Source: Artemia franciscana (Eukaryota > Arthropoda > Branchiopoda > Anostraca > Artemiidae). Taken from it: a stretch of 64,000 nt of DNA. The notes under the pieces were generated by a model that was given only the letters and a program-made list of their open reading frames with translations, was not told the origin of the DNA and made no database searches. Below, piece after piece: positions 1 to 11,859 of this stretch. The position numbers and the translations under genes were made by a program. Numbering within the stretch: position 1 is the stretch's first letter; each line of letters begins with the position of its first letter. The DNA lies in NCBI RefSeq assembly GCF_032884065.1, contig NC_088880.1, positions 28,733,298 to 28,797,297 of the forward strand, in the 5' to 3' direction.

Positions 1-1310
1 GGGATTTGAAATAAGAGCTCTGAGACATTAAGTTCCTTCTAAATATCAAATTTCATTAAGATCCAGTCACCCGTTCTTAAGTTAAAAATACCTCAGTTTT
101 TCTAATTTTTCCAAATTAACAATCTCCAGCTCCTCCAAAGAAAACGGATCCCTTCCAATTATGTCAATCACGTATCTAGAACTTGTACATATTCTTCCCA
201 TCAAGTTTCATCCCGATCTCTCCACTCTAAGCGTTTTCCAATATTTCTGTTTCCCCCCTCCAGCCCCCTATGTCCTCGGATCCAATTCGAGTCAAAAATA
301 GAGCATCTGAGACATAAGATCCTTCTATATATAAAGTTTCAGTAAGATCTAATCACCTATTCGTAAGATAAATATACTCCAATTTTCAAGTTTTCCAAGA
401 ATTCCGATTTCCCCCTCCAAATCCCCCCAATGTCACAGGATCTGGTCGGAACTTAAAATGAGAACTTTTCTAAATATCAAATTTCATTAAGATCTGATCA
501 AACGTTCTTAAGTTACAAATACCTAATTTTTTTAATTTTTCCGAAATATCCCCCCTCCACCCCCTAACTCCACCAAAGAGAGCGGATCCGGTCCGGTTAT
601 GTCAGTCATGTATCTTGGACTTGTTTTTATTCTTCCCACACAGTTTCATCCTGATCTTTCCGCTTTAAGTATTTTCTAAGATTTCAGGTCCCCCAAACTG
701 CCCCCCCCCCAATGACGTTGGATCTGGCTGGGGTTTAAAATAAGAGATCCGAGTTACGGGATCCTTCTAAATATGAACTTTCATGAAGATCCAATCACTC
801 CTTCGTAAGTTAAAAATACGTCATTTTCAATTCAACCCTCCCCCTCCCATTGCCCCAAATAGAGCGGATCCGTTCCAATATGTCAATCACGTATCTAGGA
901 CTTCTGCTTATTTTTCCAACCAAGTTTCATCCCGATTCCTCCACTCTATGCGTTTTCCAAGATTTTAGGTCCCCCCCCCCCGCAATGTCGCCAGATCCAG
1001 TCGGGATTTCAATAAGAGCTCTGAGACATGATATCCTTCCAAACATCAAATTTCATTAAAATCTAATCACCCGTTTGTATGTTAAAAATACCAATTTTTT
1101 TCTATTTTTCCGATTCAACCGTCCCGCCCTCAGATGGTCGAATCGGGGAAACAGCAATTTCTACTTTATTCTGGTCTGATTCCAGATACGCCTGCCAAAT
1201 TTCTTTGTCCTAGCTTACCCGGAAGTGCCTAAAGTAGCAAAACCGGGACAGACCGACAGAATTTACGATCGCTACATGTCACTTGGTAGATACCAAGTGC
1301 CATAAAAGCG
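1..1310 (-). repeat. Tandem repeat array I (about 300-bp units)
   Basis: Degenerate units recur roughly every 280-320 bp. Landmarks are AAATATCAAATTTCATTAAG, ATCC..TCACCCGTTCTTAAGTT, GCGGATCCGNTCC, TATGTCAATCACGTATCTAG, AAGTTTCATCCCGATC and a C-tract. The right edge (1125-1310) is a distinct module with CAGATGGTCGAATCGGGGAA and a short palindrome, CACTTGGTAGATACCAAGTG. The same family occurs in the reverse direction at 54180-55285 and 60545-62100. No coding capacity is evident; short ORFs here are by-products. Unclassified. Confidence 0.85.
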
Positions 1311-1429
1311 AAATTGATGTTCAGCCGCCCACCAATAATACCCTCCATAGCCCAAGCCATAGCAGATTGCCATTTAGAAGCAATATAAACACAATTTCCA
1401 ACTTGGCCCACTCCACAGGGGGACATGAA

Positions 1430-2300
1430 AAATAAAAAAATTAAGACGTTTTAAGAATTTTTTTCTGTACGCACCAATCGGTTCCGTTTGGTGATTGTGA
1501 TTGAGAGTGATTGAACAGCATTCATGCACACGATGAGTCAAAATTGAACATGACTCAAAGTTCTCAATTTAGTGAAATCTCCTTTCGAAGAATAATCAAT
1601 AAGAGAGAAAAATGAAGTTTTCTAAGCATACAATTCTATTTTCTATCTATGGATATATTTCTCCCTTCTCTATCGTTTGTCTATATTTTCATATCTATAC
1701 ATTAAAAGAATAACAACGACGATATACCAGTCTAATTATCTTTAGTTTTTTTTTAAATTAATAAATCTTGAGGAATCAATCGTCCTTGTTCCTGATAATA
1801 AAAGCCATAGCTTCTTTAAAAATAATCAATTTTTTTTATAGCCAAATAATAAGCGCCCCATTTTCTCCTTAAAGACTAATTATCAAAAGCAGCGATTTAT
1901 GAAGATGTACTTTTGGGCTTAAGGGGCAGTTGAGAAGTGATTTATTCTCACTCCTTAATAAAAAAAGCGATAACACTAGCCATTAGCCGTAGATGAGCCA
2001 CTATAAAAATAAAATTATCCACAAAACAAAAAGCCATGGCATTAGTTTAATATTAATAACAAACCCGAAATGAATTATTTATACGAGTGATATAACTTAT
2101 AACAACTAACAGCACTAATAGCATAATAACTACTAATACAACTAATAACTCAAAACAGGATAATTAACGGCCTCGTTTTTTTGCTCTAACAACGGCAGTA
2201 AAATCGCTACAGTATTTTGCACGTAGAAATGCACTAAAGAAAAACTGAAATTGCCACTACTACCCATGAAAATCATATCTGGCATCTTCATACTCCTGAG
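1430..2300. other. AT-rich non-coding stretch, nothing recognised
   Basis: This stretch is simple AT-rich DNA between array I and the minisatellite. I looked on the minus strand for the missing last exons of the FBXL4-like gene and found no convincing LRR-coding segment with splice sites. Confidence 0.6.
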
Positions 2301-2307
2301 GCTATTG

Positions 2308-2812
2308 TCAAAACCAGTTTGCTAAGCTGTTCTCAAAAGGAGGATCAGCAGTGCAATGCAAGTTCAGTCGTACTTTGATCCTACTTTTCCACATTGCCCT
2401 GCTGATCCTCCTTTTGAGAAATGCTGCTAATCTCCTTTTGACACCAGCTCCTGATCCTTGCCACGCTGATCCTCCTTTAGAGAACATCTGCTGATCCTCC
2501 CTTTGACACCAGCTGCTGATCCTCCTTATCCTTGCCGTGCTGATCCTCCTCTTTAGAACAGCTGCTGATCCTCCCTTTTACAACAGCTCCTGGTCCTCCT
2601 GATCCTTGCCGTGCTGATCCTCCTCTTTAGAACAGCTGCTGATCCTCCTTTTGAGAATAGCTGCTGACCCTCCTTTTGAGAACTGCTGCTGATCCTCCTG
2701 ATCATTGCCTTGCTGATCCTCCTTTTGAGGACAGCTGCTGATCCTCCCTTTGAGACAAGCTGCTGATTCTCCTGATCCTCCCTTTGACAATAGCTTAGCA
2801 AACAGCTTTTGG
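2308..2812. repeat. Minisatellite bounded by inverted repeats
   Basis: More than ten variants of GCTGATCCTCCTTTTGAGAA occur with spacers such as CAGCT or ATCCTTGCCGT, at periods of roughly 25-37 bp. The array is flanked by an inverted pair: GTTTGCTAAGCTGTTCTCAA from 2317, and the complement ending GCTTAGCAAAC at 2803. The first unit (2328-2351) runs opposite to the rest. The minus strand has long overlapping ORFs (QKEDQQ / RRISSS-type repeats), but these come from the repeat period and not from a gene. It lies inside the intron or 3' region of the FBXL4-like gene. Confidence 0.85.
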
Positions 2813-2942
2813 CATATATCTGAGAAGCATGAAAATGTCAGGCACGATCTTTAAGCGTGCCAGACACAAAATTACTTTATGAGAAGAGCAAATTAGATTC
2901 AGAAGAAGAAGAAGATGGATGTGATTATAATTGGAAGCTCAC

Positions 2943-3105
2943 CACCAGCCAATCTCGAGCTCTTCCAATTGAGTAAGTGATGATAGCTGTTCAATAGCAC
3001 CCATGTCAAGGTCTCCAGCCCTCCACAAGTCCAACACTTTCATTCCAGGGTTGCCTTCTTTTATTGTTGCTACTAGGTGGTTGATTTCACGTAAGTCACA
3101 AGATC
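2943..3105 (-). CDS. FBXL4: FBXL4-like gene, LRR exon (last one found in the window)
   Basis: This 163-bp exon follows a ten-base T-tract and AACAG, with donor GTGAGC from 2942. After completing a Gly codon with the previous exon it reads SCDLREINHLVATIKEGNPG, then MKVLDLWRAGDLDMGAIEQL, then LEELEIGW. The family motif is LDLWRC...LEELDLGWC. Reading through the donor would give GWW and an immediate stop, a tempting but probably false C-terminus. Splicing at GTGAGC leaves TG, consistent with the expected Cys codon. About 110 further LRR residues are then expected in the family. I find no exon for them between 1 and 2942, so the 3' end of the gene is probably beyond the window. Confidence 0.85.
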
Positions 3106-3119
3106 CTGTTAAAAAAAAA

Positions 3120-4430
3120 AAGAGTTTTTAGCAGGACTGCAATTTGGTGTAATCTGTTTGAAGTATATTTGTGGTTTAGGAAAGGTAAAAAACGTTTCTA
3201 TAATCTAACAATAGCTCCATGATTTAAAACACAAAATAATACTTAGAGACAATTAATCCCCCCCGAAAAAACCGAATTTTTTATGCCGCTGTATTACCGA
3301 AAGGAAGAAAATGAGTCCTACCAGTTGAGTTATATACCCAGTTGAGGCAGCACCAGCCCAACATACCAAAACGGTTTTAGTTTGGGGGCACAGTCCCCTA
3401 AAAATGATTATAGAGTCTGTTTTTCGCGACTGAATTGAAACCATTCAAGAAAGTTTACCTACGCTAAGAGGACAACACGTTTCGCTGGAAAGAAAAAGGA
3501 ATTTGGGATACAAAACTAGTTTTTCTGGCTCAGCTTGAAACTTACAGACGCAGGTCCCTTTGCTAAATAGGAGCCTAATAACAATAATACAAAAAAATTG
3601 GGGTCACGGTCCTCCACAAAATGAAGCCGAATAAGTGTAGGGCAAACTTCAAGACTGAAAACTAATATCCTCCAGTCCTTGGGTCAAAAGAACCCTCGTG
3701 CATAAAATAAAAGAGAAAAATTCATTCGTTCCTCCCCCCCAAAAAGGGAAAAAAAACTTTACCTCCGAAAGGTCAAAAACTTGTGCCCGTAAAGCCCTGG
3801 GGCAAGAGAACTCTCATGCACAAAAATTTAGATCAGGGACATAGACCCTCAAAGTTGGATCCAGAAAAGTTTTTTTTTTTTTATATGTTTGTGTTTTATA
3901 TCTAGAAATCCTTAGCTAGAAATATATTATATCTAGAAGTCCTGAAAACGGGGCGACAAAAAGTCCAACAAGCTTTTTTCTGAACTCCATGAATTATAAC
4001 CGTGAGTTCCCGGTAAAAAAAAAAGACGCTAATTAACAAGGTTTTTTTTTTAATTTGTGTGACATGGGTCAGCCTCAGAATTGGGCCAAAAATAAGTAAT
4101 TTTTTTTTAGCTAAGACACAGGTCCCAAAATGGCTCAATAAGCTGTATATCCCTTTTGACTTAAAACTTATCTTTGTCTAGGCTGAAGTAGCATCCGCTT
4201 AATGATTTTAAGAGGACAGATAGGGGGTTAACTATTGGAGCTACTAGCCCAGGAAGACGTTATTACGCGCATATGGGCATTACAATAGCTAAAGTCCATA
4301 GAACACCTGTCTGTTACATCATAGGGAATGTTTTCTAAGAGACGTCTGTTACGTCATAAGGAGTATTTACTTTTGCATGTTACATAATGGAGAATATTTA
4401 GGATTTCTTTGAATGTTATATAATAGGGTT
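3120..4430. other. Intronic DNA with decayed short repeats
   Basis: This is intron sequence of the FBXL4-like gene. From about 3490 to 4140 a loosely repeated phrase appears (ACAGACGCAGGTCCC, GGGTCACGGTCCTCC, AGGGACATAGACCCTC, plus CTCATGCACAAAA), suggesting an old tandem repeat. No exon or domain is recognised. Confidence 0.45.
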
Positions 4431-4439
4431 TGGGGTGTT

Positions 4440-6070
4440 ACGTAGTAGAGTTTGTTAGAGTCCACTAGTCAAGCAGGGAAGTTTTTTATTAAGAGATTCT
4501 TTTTCAAGACGTTTCAAGACGCTTTTAAAGACATATTTCTTCAAGACATTTCAAGACGTCTTTTAAGACATTTTTTCTTCAAGACATTTTCTTCACTATT
4601 TCTCTACTTCTTACGCAATGGGGGAATGTTTACTTATGTTAAGGTTGACGCATTCACGCGTGACATGCTAGACTTGGAGCCCGTAGGGAATCCCCACGGT
4701 TGTAATACGTAATAGAGTTTGTTAGAGTCCACTAGTCAAGCAGAGAAGTTTTTTTTAAAGACATTTTTCTTCAAGACGTTTCAGACATTTCACGACTTTT
4801 TTTTAAGACATATTTTTCCAAGACTTTTTTCAAGATGTTTCAAGACATTTTTTCTTTAAGGCGTTTTTCTTAATGATTTTTTTTAGTTCTAACGTAATAG
4901 GGCAACATTTACTTATTTTAAGGCTGACGCATTCACCCGTGACATGCTAGACTTGGGGCCCATGGGAAGCCCCGGTTGTAACTGAGGGAGGCACACACGT
5001 GGCTGTTACATAATAACGGTACACACGTGGGATGTGACACAACCTTGCGTGACTTTGCTATGTATTGGGAGTGATGTAATCTTACGTGGCTTTCTTGATT
5101 GACTGAGAATGATGCAATCTCGCGTCTATTAGTTTATTACACAATAGCCTATTACACTATTGGAAGCTGAATGTGCTATCAGGGGTGAGATAAAGGCGAG
5201 AGGGGATAGAGCCTAACTTACCTTAACCTAAGATTAGATTTATTGTTTTAGGATAATACTTTGATAGGTAATCATTTACACAATTTAAGCATCTTGTAGC
5301 CCCTTTTACTTTTATCTCACCCCTGATAGCAAATTCAACTTCCAATAGTGTAACAGACTAATAGCAACCTGGAATATCATCTGATAACACTCTCTAAAAG
5401 CATTACTTATAACTTATAACAAAAAGGTGGATACCAAACTTAACCAATTTCTAGTAATCATTTTTGCCCTATACATCTCAATTATTGCAAACATATAGGA
5501 ACACGCAATACATTTAATAATTCTAGCATGCACAGGGGGTTCTCCTTGCGTGCAATAGGTTATTTCGTACAATCTATTCCTGAAACGTAATATTAGAAAT
5601 AGATTGCTAGTCCAACTGGCTAGGGCGCATTCTATTGGATGGAAATAGCCCTTTCGAATTCTAATGGGGACAAAAATCATTTGAATATAAAGGTTCCCTG
5701 AGAAAAACACCTTGAATGAAAAAAACATTTTGGAAAAAAGAAAAAGAAATCTCTTAAAGTATTACGGAACATCCCACGTGTGCACGGTCATTCCGTAGCA
5801 CCCACATGTGCCCCCCATCCTTATGTAACACCCAAATGTAATATTACGTGAGATCCCGCGTGTGCATCGTTATTACGTAACAGCAACATGTGTGCCTCCA
5901 TCAATTACAATCAGGGATTCCCCACGGGCTCCAAGTCTATTACGTCACGTGCGAATGCGTCATCCTTAACATAAGTAAACATTCTTCTATTACGTAAGAA
6001 CTGAAGAAATCATGAAGAAAAACGCCTTTAAAAAATGTCTTAAAAGACGTCTTGATGAAATATGTCTTAT
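4440..6070. mobile_element. Large foldback (inverted-repeat) element
   Basis: The left arm (about 4529-5195) and right arm (about 5308-6070) are imperfect reverse complements. Shared landmarks are GTTTACTTATGTTAAGG, GACGCATTC, GACTTGGAGCCCGT, GGAGGCACAC, TGCTATCAGGGGTGAGATAA and CACTATTGGAAG. The centre (5196-5307) is unique. The left arm contains an internal tandem duplication of about 266 bp, starting with GAGTTTGTTAGAGTCCACTA near 4447 and again near 4713. Runs of TTCAAGACRTTT dominate both outer ends. No transposase is encoded, so it is a non-autonomous foldback or MITE-like element. Confidence 0.8.
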
Positions 6071-6109
6071 TTGAAGGGGAGGAGCATTCTGTTGAAGTTT
6101 GACTTCCCA

Positions 6110-7286
6110 TGGCGAGTTTTCGTTTTATGTCATCGGAACGGTTGTTGTCAGATAGCAGTCGACTCCCTAGGTACACAAACTTGGTTACCGATTCGACTTC
6201 TTTTCCACTTAATCATAGGCAGTGCAATAGCACTGCCATTATGATAGTTTGGAGGGGTGCCTATGGACATGGTTTGGAGGTGTGGGGGTTATCCACCCTC
6301 CAATCACTCTGAATATCAATAGGGGCACTAGATCTTCTGATTACCAATCCAATGAGCCCCTTAGAAGTTTATACGACCGCCCTTTCTATATATACCTTAC
6401 TGGCCCCCAGGGCATAAGTTACCTTGCCCTGAGAGCTGCGGAGAGTTACCATCCTCAAAGACATAATTTTCGGTCTTTTCAATTACGTTGAACATAATGG
6501 CTATTTCAAATTTTTGATTGAATGAGTTTGGAGAAATGGTAGGCGAGGGAGGGGGTTAGTTGCCCTCCAATCAGTTTCGACTATTAAAAAGGGCCCTGGG
6601 CATTTCAACGTCCAATCGAATGAGCTGTTTTCGAAGTTTCTACGACAAAAAATGGCCATTTAAAAACTTCTATCAGATGCATTCCAGGAAAATAAGATGT
6701 ATGGTGGGGGTATTAACACCTCCTGTGACAGAGGCGTTCGCTCCACGAACTGTTTGACTTTCTACAAGACATTATTATTTTTCTATCATTATTATTTTTC
6801 TTACTATCATTATTATTTTTTCTTTCTATCATACATTATTATTTTGACTGTTTTTGTTAGTTTGCAACTGAGAGTCTTCGAACTGTTTCACACTCCGTAA
6901 AAAAAAGTCAACACTGGAGTTTTTACTAGGTTATTGAGGTGTCAGTGTTAACCCAGTTAATAGTTACTCCTAAATTGTTCTCGAGTAGACAGTTTGACAT
7001 ACAAAAAGAGCTTGAAAAAACGTGAAGAAAGATTGCTTGCAACCCTGGCTTTCTTGGGTCCTATAGCAGCTACGGTAGTTGTGGTTAATTGAGGTAATGT
7101 GGTTGTTATGGTAATATGGTTAATTGTAGCTGTGGTTAATTTAGTTAATTTTCTTGGTTGTTTTGATTATATTTTCAGAAACATCATAGTGGACCAGCGT
7201 ATACCACAGTCCATCTTGGCATAAAAGAGGTCTGGAGAATTCTTTTACCTAAACAAAGGTACTTTTCTGCGAGTTATCAAACAGTT
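6110..7286. repeat. Old dispersed repeat fragments
   Basis: Two fragments (about 6240-6360 and 6490-6660) share the phrase AATGGCTAT, then GGGG..TAGTTGCCCTCCAATCA, then CCAATCGAATGAGC. The same phrase recurs at 37.8, 38.9, 39.6, 41.8 and 42.0 kb. The rest is TTATTATTTTTCT-type simple sequence (6765-6850) and GTTAATTGTGG-like low-complexity DNA (7070-7160). Nothing coding is seen. Confidence 0.5.
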
Positions 7287-7881
7287 CAAACAGTTCGTGG
7301 TAACGAACTGTAGTAAGGAGCAACCTGGCACAATAGTAACCAAAACTCTAAAAAATGGAATTTTGGTACCAATAGTTACATCAAAAGAATCGCATTTTAA
7401 TGCTGATTTTAAATATATAAGTTTCATCAAGATTAGTCTCACCCATCAAAAGTTACGAGCCAGAGAAAATTTGCCTCATTTTAGAAAATATGGGGAAACA
7501 CCCCCTTAAGTCATACAATCCTAACGAAAATGACACAATCAGATTCAGAATATCAGAGAACCTTATTGTAGAAGCGTTCAGCTCCTATCTACCAAAATGT
7601 GGAATTTCGCATTTTTTGGCAGAAGACAAATCACAGATGCGTGTTTGTTTTTTTCCAGGGGTGATCGTATCGACTCAGTGGTCCTAGAATGTTGCGAAAG
7701 GGCTCATTATAACGGAAATTAAAAGTTCTAGTGCCCTTTTTAAGTGACCCAAAAAATTGGAGGGCACCTAGGCCCCCTCCCACGCTCATTTTTTCCCCAG
7801 TCACCGGATCAAAATTCTGAGATAGCCATTTTATCCCCCATAGTCGAATAACCTAATAACTATGTCTTTGGGGACGACTTA

Positions 7882-10318
7882 GGGGAGACAGGGGTAATGC
7901 CGGTCACTATGATTTCTCGTAAAGTCGATAACGCAGATTCATACCGATTGTTGCATCTCAAGACAGTTTATGGAAATACTAGTGGAGCGCTCGCAATCTT
8001 GCCAATTTTAGTTTGTCTATTGTTCAAGAAAGACTATTTTGACGTTTCACCTTATAAGACAGACAATAGTTAAATCCACTATCATCTCTTTCTGTTTACA
8101 TTTCACGAAACGAGACTTATCTCGCAATAAGAAGGTAGGCCATATTGTTGTACCTTGTAGCATTTTATTAAGGTTTAAGCACTGATATTTTCATTTTTAG
8201 CCGACAAATAATAACCATGCGGTTGGAGTAATGGTGGTCAGCGCACTTGGGGTAATAGCAGTTGCGACCGGTATTGCCCCATTAGTGCCCATATTTTTCA
8301 TATATTTTTATTCTATGTTTCAGATGCCGAGAAAATACATAAGGAAAACGTATAAAGATAAATGGACTGCAGAGGACTTAAAGAAAGCAAAAACGGCCAT
8401 TATTAGAGGATTATCGATTCGAAAGGCTGCAGATCAGTTCAAAATACTATTCAGTCCGTTGCAAGAACGAATGAAGAGTGGGATTGATTCTGATCCAAGC
8501 TTAGGCAGGGAGTGTGTCTTCCCTCCTGCATACGAGGCAGCTCTAGCTGACCATGTAAAAACTTTATCGAAGATTTTCAACGGCATCACTGCACTAAAAT
8601 TAAGAAAAATTGCATTTGAATATGCAGAAAAAAAAACCAGTTGAGCCATAGATTCGATAAAGAAACAAAACTGGCTGGCCTGGATGTACGGGTTTATGGA
8701 CAGAAACGAAATTAGTGTGCGCAAACCCGAAGCCAAAGGCATCGGAAGAGCCATGGGGTTTAACAAAGAGGAAGTACTGTGCAGGACCCTGGTCTAATAC
8801 TGGTAGAACGGGGCCAAAAGCGTGTGGGTCCTATTACAATTTGGGAAAGGGACAAAAACATTACATCTGTGTGTGCAATGAGTTGGGGAGGGCTTTATGC
8901 TCCACCAGTGTTCATTTTTCCTCGATCTCGTATGTCCCTGCTCTTAGAAAAAAAACGGACCACATGGATCAGTCTACTCCTGCTCTAAGAGAGGCTGGAT
9001 CAATGAAGAACTGTTCGTTATTTGGTTTAAAAAACTTTGCTCAGTTTACTCATGCTAGTCATTACAACAAAATGCTCCTTATTCTGGACAACCATTCCAC
9101 TCACTGCTCAGCTGAAGCTTATGATATTTGTAGGGAGAAATGGATTGTTATGGTGTCACTGCCACCCCATAAATCACATAGGCTTCAGCCTCTGGATGTA
9201 GTATTTTACTCACCCTTGAAGGCTGCTTGCTAAAGGGAATGTGATTTGTTCATGAAAACCAGGAACTTAGTAAAAATTACCCTTACGATGTAGCAGAAAT
9301 ATTCAATAAGGCCTACTCACCAGTTGCTACGATTGCAAAAGCAACAAGTGGGTTCAAAAACACCGGGATAAATCCTCTTAATTCAGGAGTTTTCACAGAT
9401 GAGTATTTTTTGGTAGAGGACATCCTCCAGAAAAATCAAGAGTTAACTCCTGATTGTGTGGACGATTCCTTGAAAGCTAATGCAAATGAAGTAATCACAG
9501 ATGTAGATCGATACAAAGTCATGACTGAACAAAACTTAGAATCCTCGGCCCAACTAAAAAAAGTTCATATTCAGCCTAAAACAGAAATCGATGTGTCTAT
9601 ACAAGAGATTTCTCCTCTAACTGGATGCAATAGTTGGGCTGATGAACCAAGAAAAGGAGAGAGACAAAAGCAACATTCTCAGGTCTTGACTTCAACAGCG
9701 TTGAAAATCCTGCTTCAAGAAAAAAAAGAAAGCGAATCGATTGATGAGGAAAACGTTTGTGAAGACGAATCAAAAAGTGAGCTTTTTTTGACAAATATGG
9801 GTAAAGAAATCTGTTTCTATTGCGAAGCAACACAGAAAGATGGAGAGGTGTGGTATCGGTCCACCTCTTGTGCATTATGGGCACATCAAGAATGTTCTGG
9901 ATGGGACACTCCTGGCGGGTATTTATGTGACATGGGCTCCAGAAAGTGGAATTGACTTAAAGTTCTTAAAGCTCATAAGTTAAATATGTTGGCACTTAAA
10001 TTTTGAGAGCCATTTTTAGTATGGAATGTTTTTTTCAAGTAATTGGCTTGTAATTATGTCCATACTTTCAATTTCATTTTTGTAATTTCCTAAATACGGA
10101 ATTATATAACAATATAAATACAATGATTTCAGTTTAACATGTATATGTCTTTGAAATTTCTCATATTTCTTAATTTACCCTATGATTACCCTATGGTAGG
10201 GGGTGATACCGGTCAAAGCTGATTTTGCAAAATCATTCATAATACCAATAGGTTTAATTTTATTTTTGATTTTTATTCTCATTTTATCTTAGGTGAACCC
10301 CATTACCCCAGTATCCCC
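7882..10318 (+). mobile_element. pogo/Tigger-type DNA transposon
   Basis: The terminal inverted repeats are GGGGAGACAGGGGTAATG on the left and the complement of GGGGATACTGGGGTAATG on the right (16 of 18 bases match). The left flank is TA and the right flank TG, compatible with a TA target duplication with one change. The uninterrupted sister copy C reads straight across the site (GACTTA-CTC), which defines the borders. The 2437-bp element carries a broken transposase gene. TA target choice, length and protein all fit the pogo/Tigger group of the Tc1/mariner superfamily. Confidence 0.88.
8324..9952 (+). pseudogene. pogo/Tigger-like transposase, frame-broken
   Basis: The likely start is the internal Met of MPRKYIRKTYKDKWTAEDLK. 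A helix-turn-helix (Psq/CENP-B-type) follows: IIRGLSIRKAADQF at about 8390-8450. The first frame stops near 8642. The DDE domain continues in other frames. The segment GPITIWERDKNITSVCAM lies near 8830-8880, and the catalytic region LLILDNHSTHCSAEA (about 9075) and LPPHKSHRLQPLDV (about 9160-9200) matches the DDE_1 family. A third frame from 9410 is rich in charged residues and ends with a Cys/His cluster (CFYCEATQKDGEVWYR...WAHQECSG...YLC), resembling the PHD-like finger that ends many invertebrate pogo transposases. At least two frame breaks make it inactive. Confidence 0.85.
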
Positions 10319-11324
10319 TGCTCCCCCACAGTCCCCGTGGAGCGACTGTAAGTTACAAACTTTGACCTGTGTTTACATATAGTAATGGTTACTGGAAAGT
10401 GTACAGACGTTTTCAGGGTGATTTTTTGGTTTAGGGAGGGGGGAGAGTTGAAGGGGGAGGAGTTACGTGGTAGGATATTTTCATGCAGGAACTTCTCATG
10501 GGGGAAGAGAATTTCAATGAAAGGGGCGCCAGATTTTCTAGCATTATTTGAAAAAACAATGAAAAAATAAATATGAAAAATAAGTTATTTCTACTGAAAG
10601 GAAGGAGCAGCATTAAAACTTAAAACGAGAAAAAATTATTATGCATATGAGGGGTTTACCTCCTCGTAATACCTCACTCTTTACGCTAAAGTATTTTTAG
10701 TAATTTCAACTATTTATTCTACGGCCTTTGTGATTCAGAGGTCATTCTTAAGGAATTGGGACAAAATTTAAGCTTTAGTGTAAAGAGCGAGGTATCGACG
10801 AGGGGTAAACCCCTTCATATACGTAATAAAAACATACGAATATAGAAGTTCGTTACGTAAGTTAATTCGTAAGTTACGTATATTTTTTACTAATGAAAAA
10901 GTTTGTAAAAAATTAAAAGTTCTAGTTGCCTTTTTAAGTAATCAAAAAATTGGAGGACAACTAGGCCTCCTCCCTCGCTTCTTTTTTCTCAAAATCTTCC
11001 AATTTATGAGAAAGCCATTTAGCCAAAAAAAATGATATGCAAATTTCGTTATATGCCGAGAGCCAAGATCAAAACATGGCTTAATTCAAAAACGTCCAGA
11101 AATTAAATTAAAAAAAAAAGTTATTTAACTGAAAGTAAGGAGCAACATTAAAACTTAGAACGAACAGAAATTACTCCGTATATGAAAGGGGCTTTCCCTC
11201 CTCAACGCCCCGCTCTTTACGTTAAAGTTTTTACTGTTTTAAAAAGTAGAGTTAAGAGAAAGAGTCATACGTTAGCGTAAAGAGCGAGGCTTTGAGGAGA
11301 AACTTGTTTTTTTATTTAATCTTA

Positions 11325-11790
11325 CTACAAAGATCTGGTCAGTGGTAGACCGTCCAAGGCCGAAAAAAGCCTCATAATCACTAATGATATGGTCTGTCAT
11401 GGCTCTGATTTGGTTTAGAAGAATCCTTGTCATGATTTTAGAGGGTAATGATTTTTGGCACATAAGCCTGTAAGGCTTATGTGCCAATAATTTTCGCAAT
11501 CATTCTTATTGACTTCCTCACAGATCGGTTCCTCACAAATCACTTCCTCACAGATCGGTGCAATGACCGGCATCACTCAATTTTTCGTTTACAAATGGCC
11601 TGTCATCCACACAGCAAGACCTACTTTATGTAGTATACCCTCTAGCAGAGGAAACACAACTTTAATAAGTTCGACAGGAAGACCATCAGGAGCAGGAACT
11701 TCATTGTTGTTGGACTGCGAATGGCCTCTTTTACCTCAATTACTAGATTTTACATTAGTCTACTAATGAAACAGTATACAAGTTCACTTT
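11325..11790 (-). pseudogene. Non-LTR reverse-transcriptase fragment
   Basis: The minus strand contains SKIMTRILLNQIRAMTDHII, then FGLGRSTTDQIFVVR (11320-11480). This is the RT region where a fingers helix precedes the conserved GFR.GRST.DQI motif. Higher up (about 11640-11740), in another frame, are EVKEAIRS and the segment PAPDGLPVELIKVVFPLLEG, the N-terminal RT motif (K..GPDG.P.E..K). In between is a short tandem repeat (CCTCACAGATCGGTT variants, 11514-11560). The fragment is frame-broken and has lost the catalytic motifs. Copy A ends at its border. Confidence 0.7.
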
Positions 11791-11859
11791 GGGAAATCTC
11801 GACAGCACACTAGGGTTGCAGGTAAGTAGCAGGTTCAATTTCAAATTTGCGGATTCAGT

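Larger units (their letters stand above)
7287..11320 (+). mobile_element. Non-autonomous repeat family, copy A (split by a pogo/Tigger element)
   Basis: The element starts with a terminal hairpin, ACAGTTCGT-GGTA-ACGAACTGT, and ends in a T-rich tail with ATTTAAT at about 11320. Its first part is 7287-7881. The pogo element 7882-10318 interrupts it. The second part resumes with CTCCCCCACAGTCCCCGTGG at 10321. Internal landmarks are CTGAAAGTAAGGAGC, AAAACTTAAAACGA and a palindromic segment at about 10640-10830. Other copies are B (16601-18250, reversed), C (26845-28505) and D (59879-60548, truncated). It has no coding capacity. The class is unknown. Confidence 0.8.

Noticed and set aside
1229..1426. 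65-codon minus-strand ORF (SPCGVGQVGNCVYIASKWQS...), considered as an exon or a membrane-protein end
   Set aside because: Half of it lies in the edge module of repeat array I. There are no good splice sites and no family pattern I could defend.
2553..2801. Long overlapping ORFs on the minus strand (82 and 70 codons) rich in Q, K, S and R
   Set aside because: They come from the minisatellite period. The composition is repetitive, and two frames are open at once, which is a repeat effect.
2934..2943. Apparent stop codon right after GWW as the true C-terminus of the FBXL4-like protein
   Set aside because: A consensus donor (GTGAGC) lies just ahead of it. The family continues with Cys and another hundred or so LRR residues.
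6062..6491. Three overlapping plus-strand ORFs of 60-80 codons
   Set aside because: They lie in old dispersed repeats whose other copies have different frames and stops.
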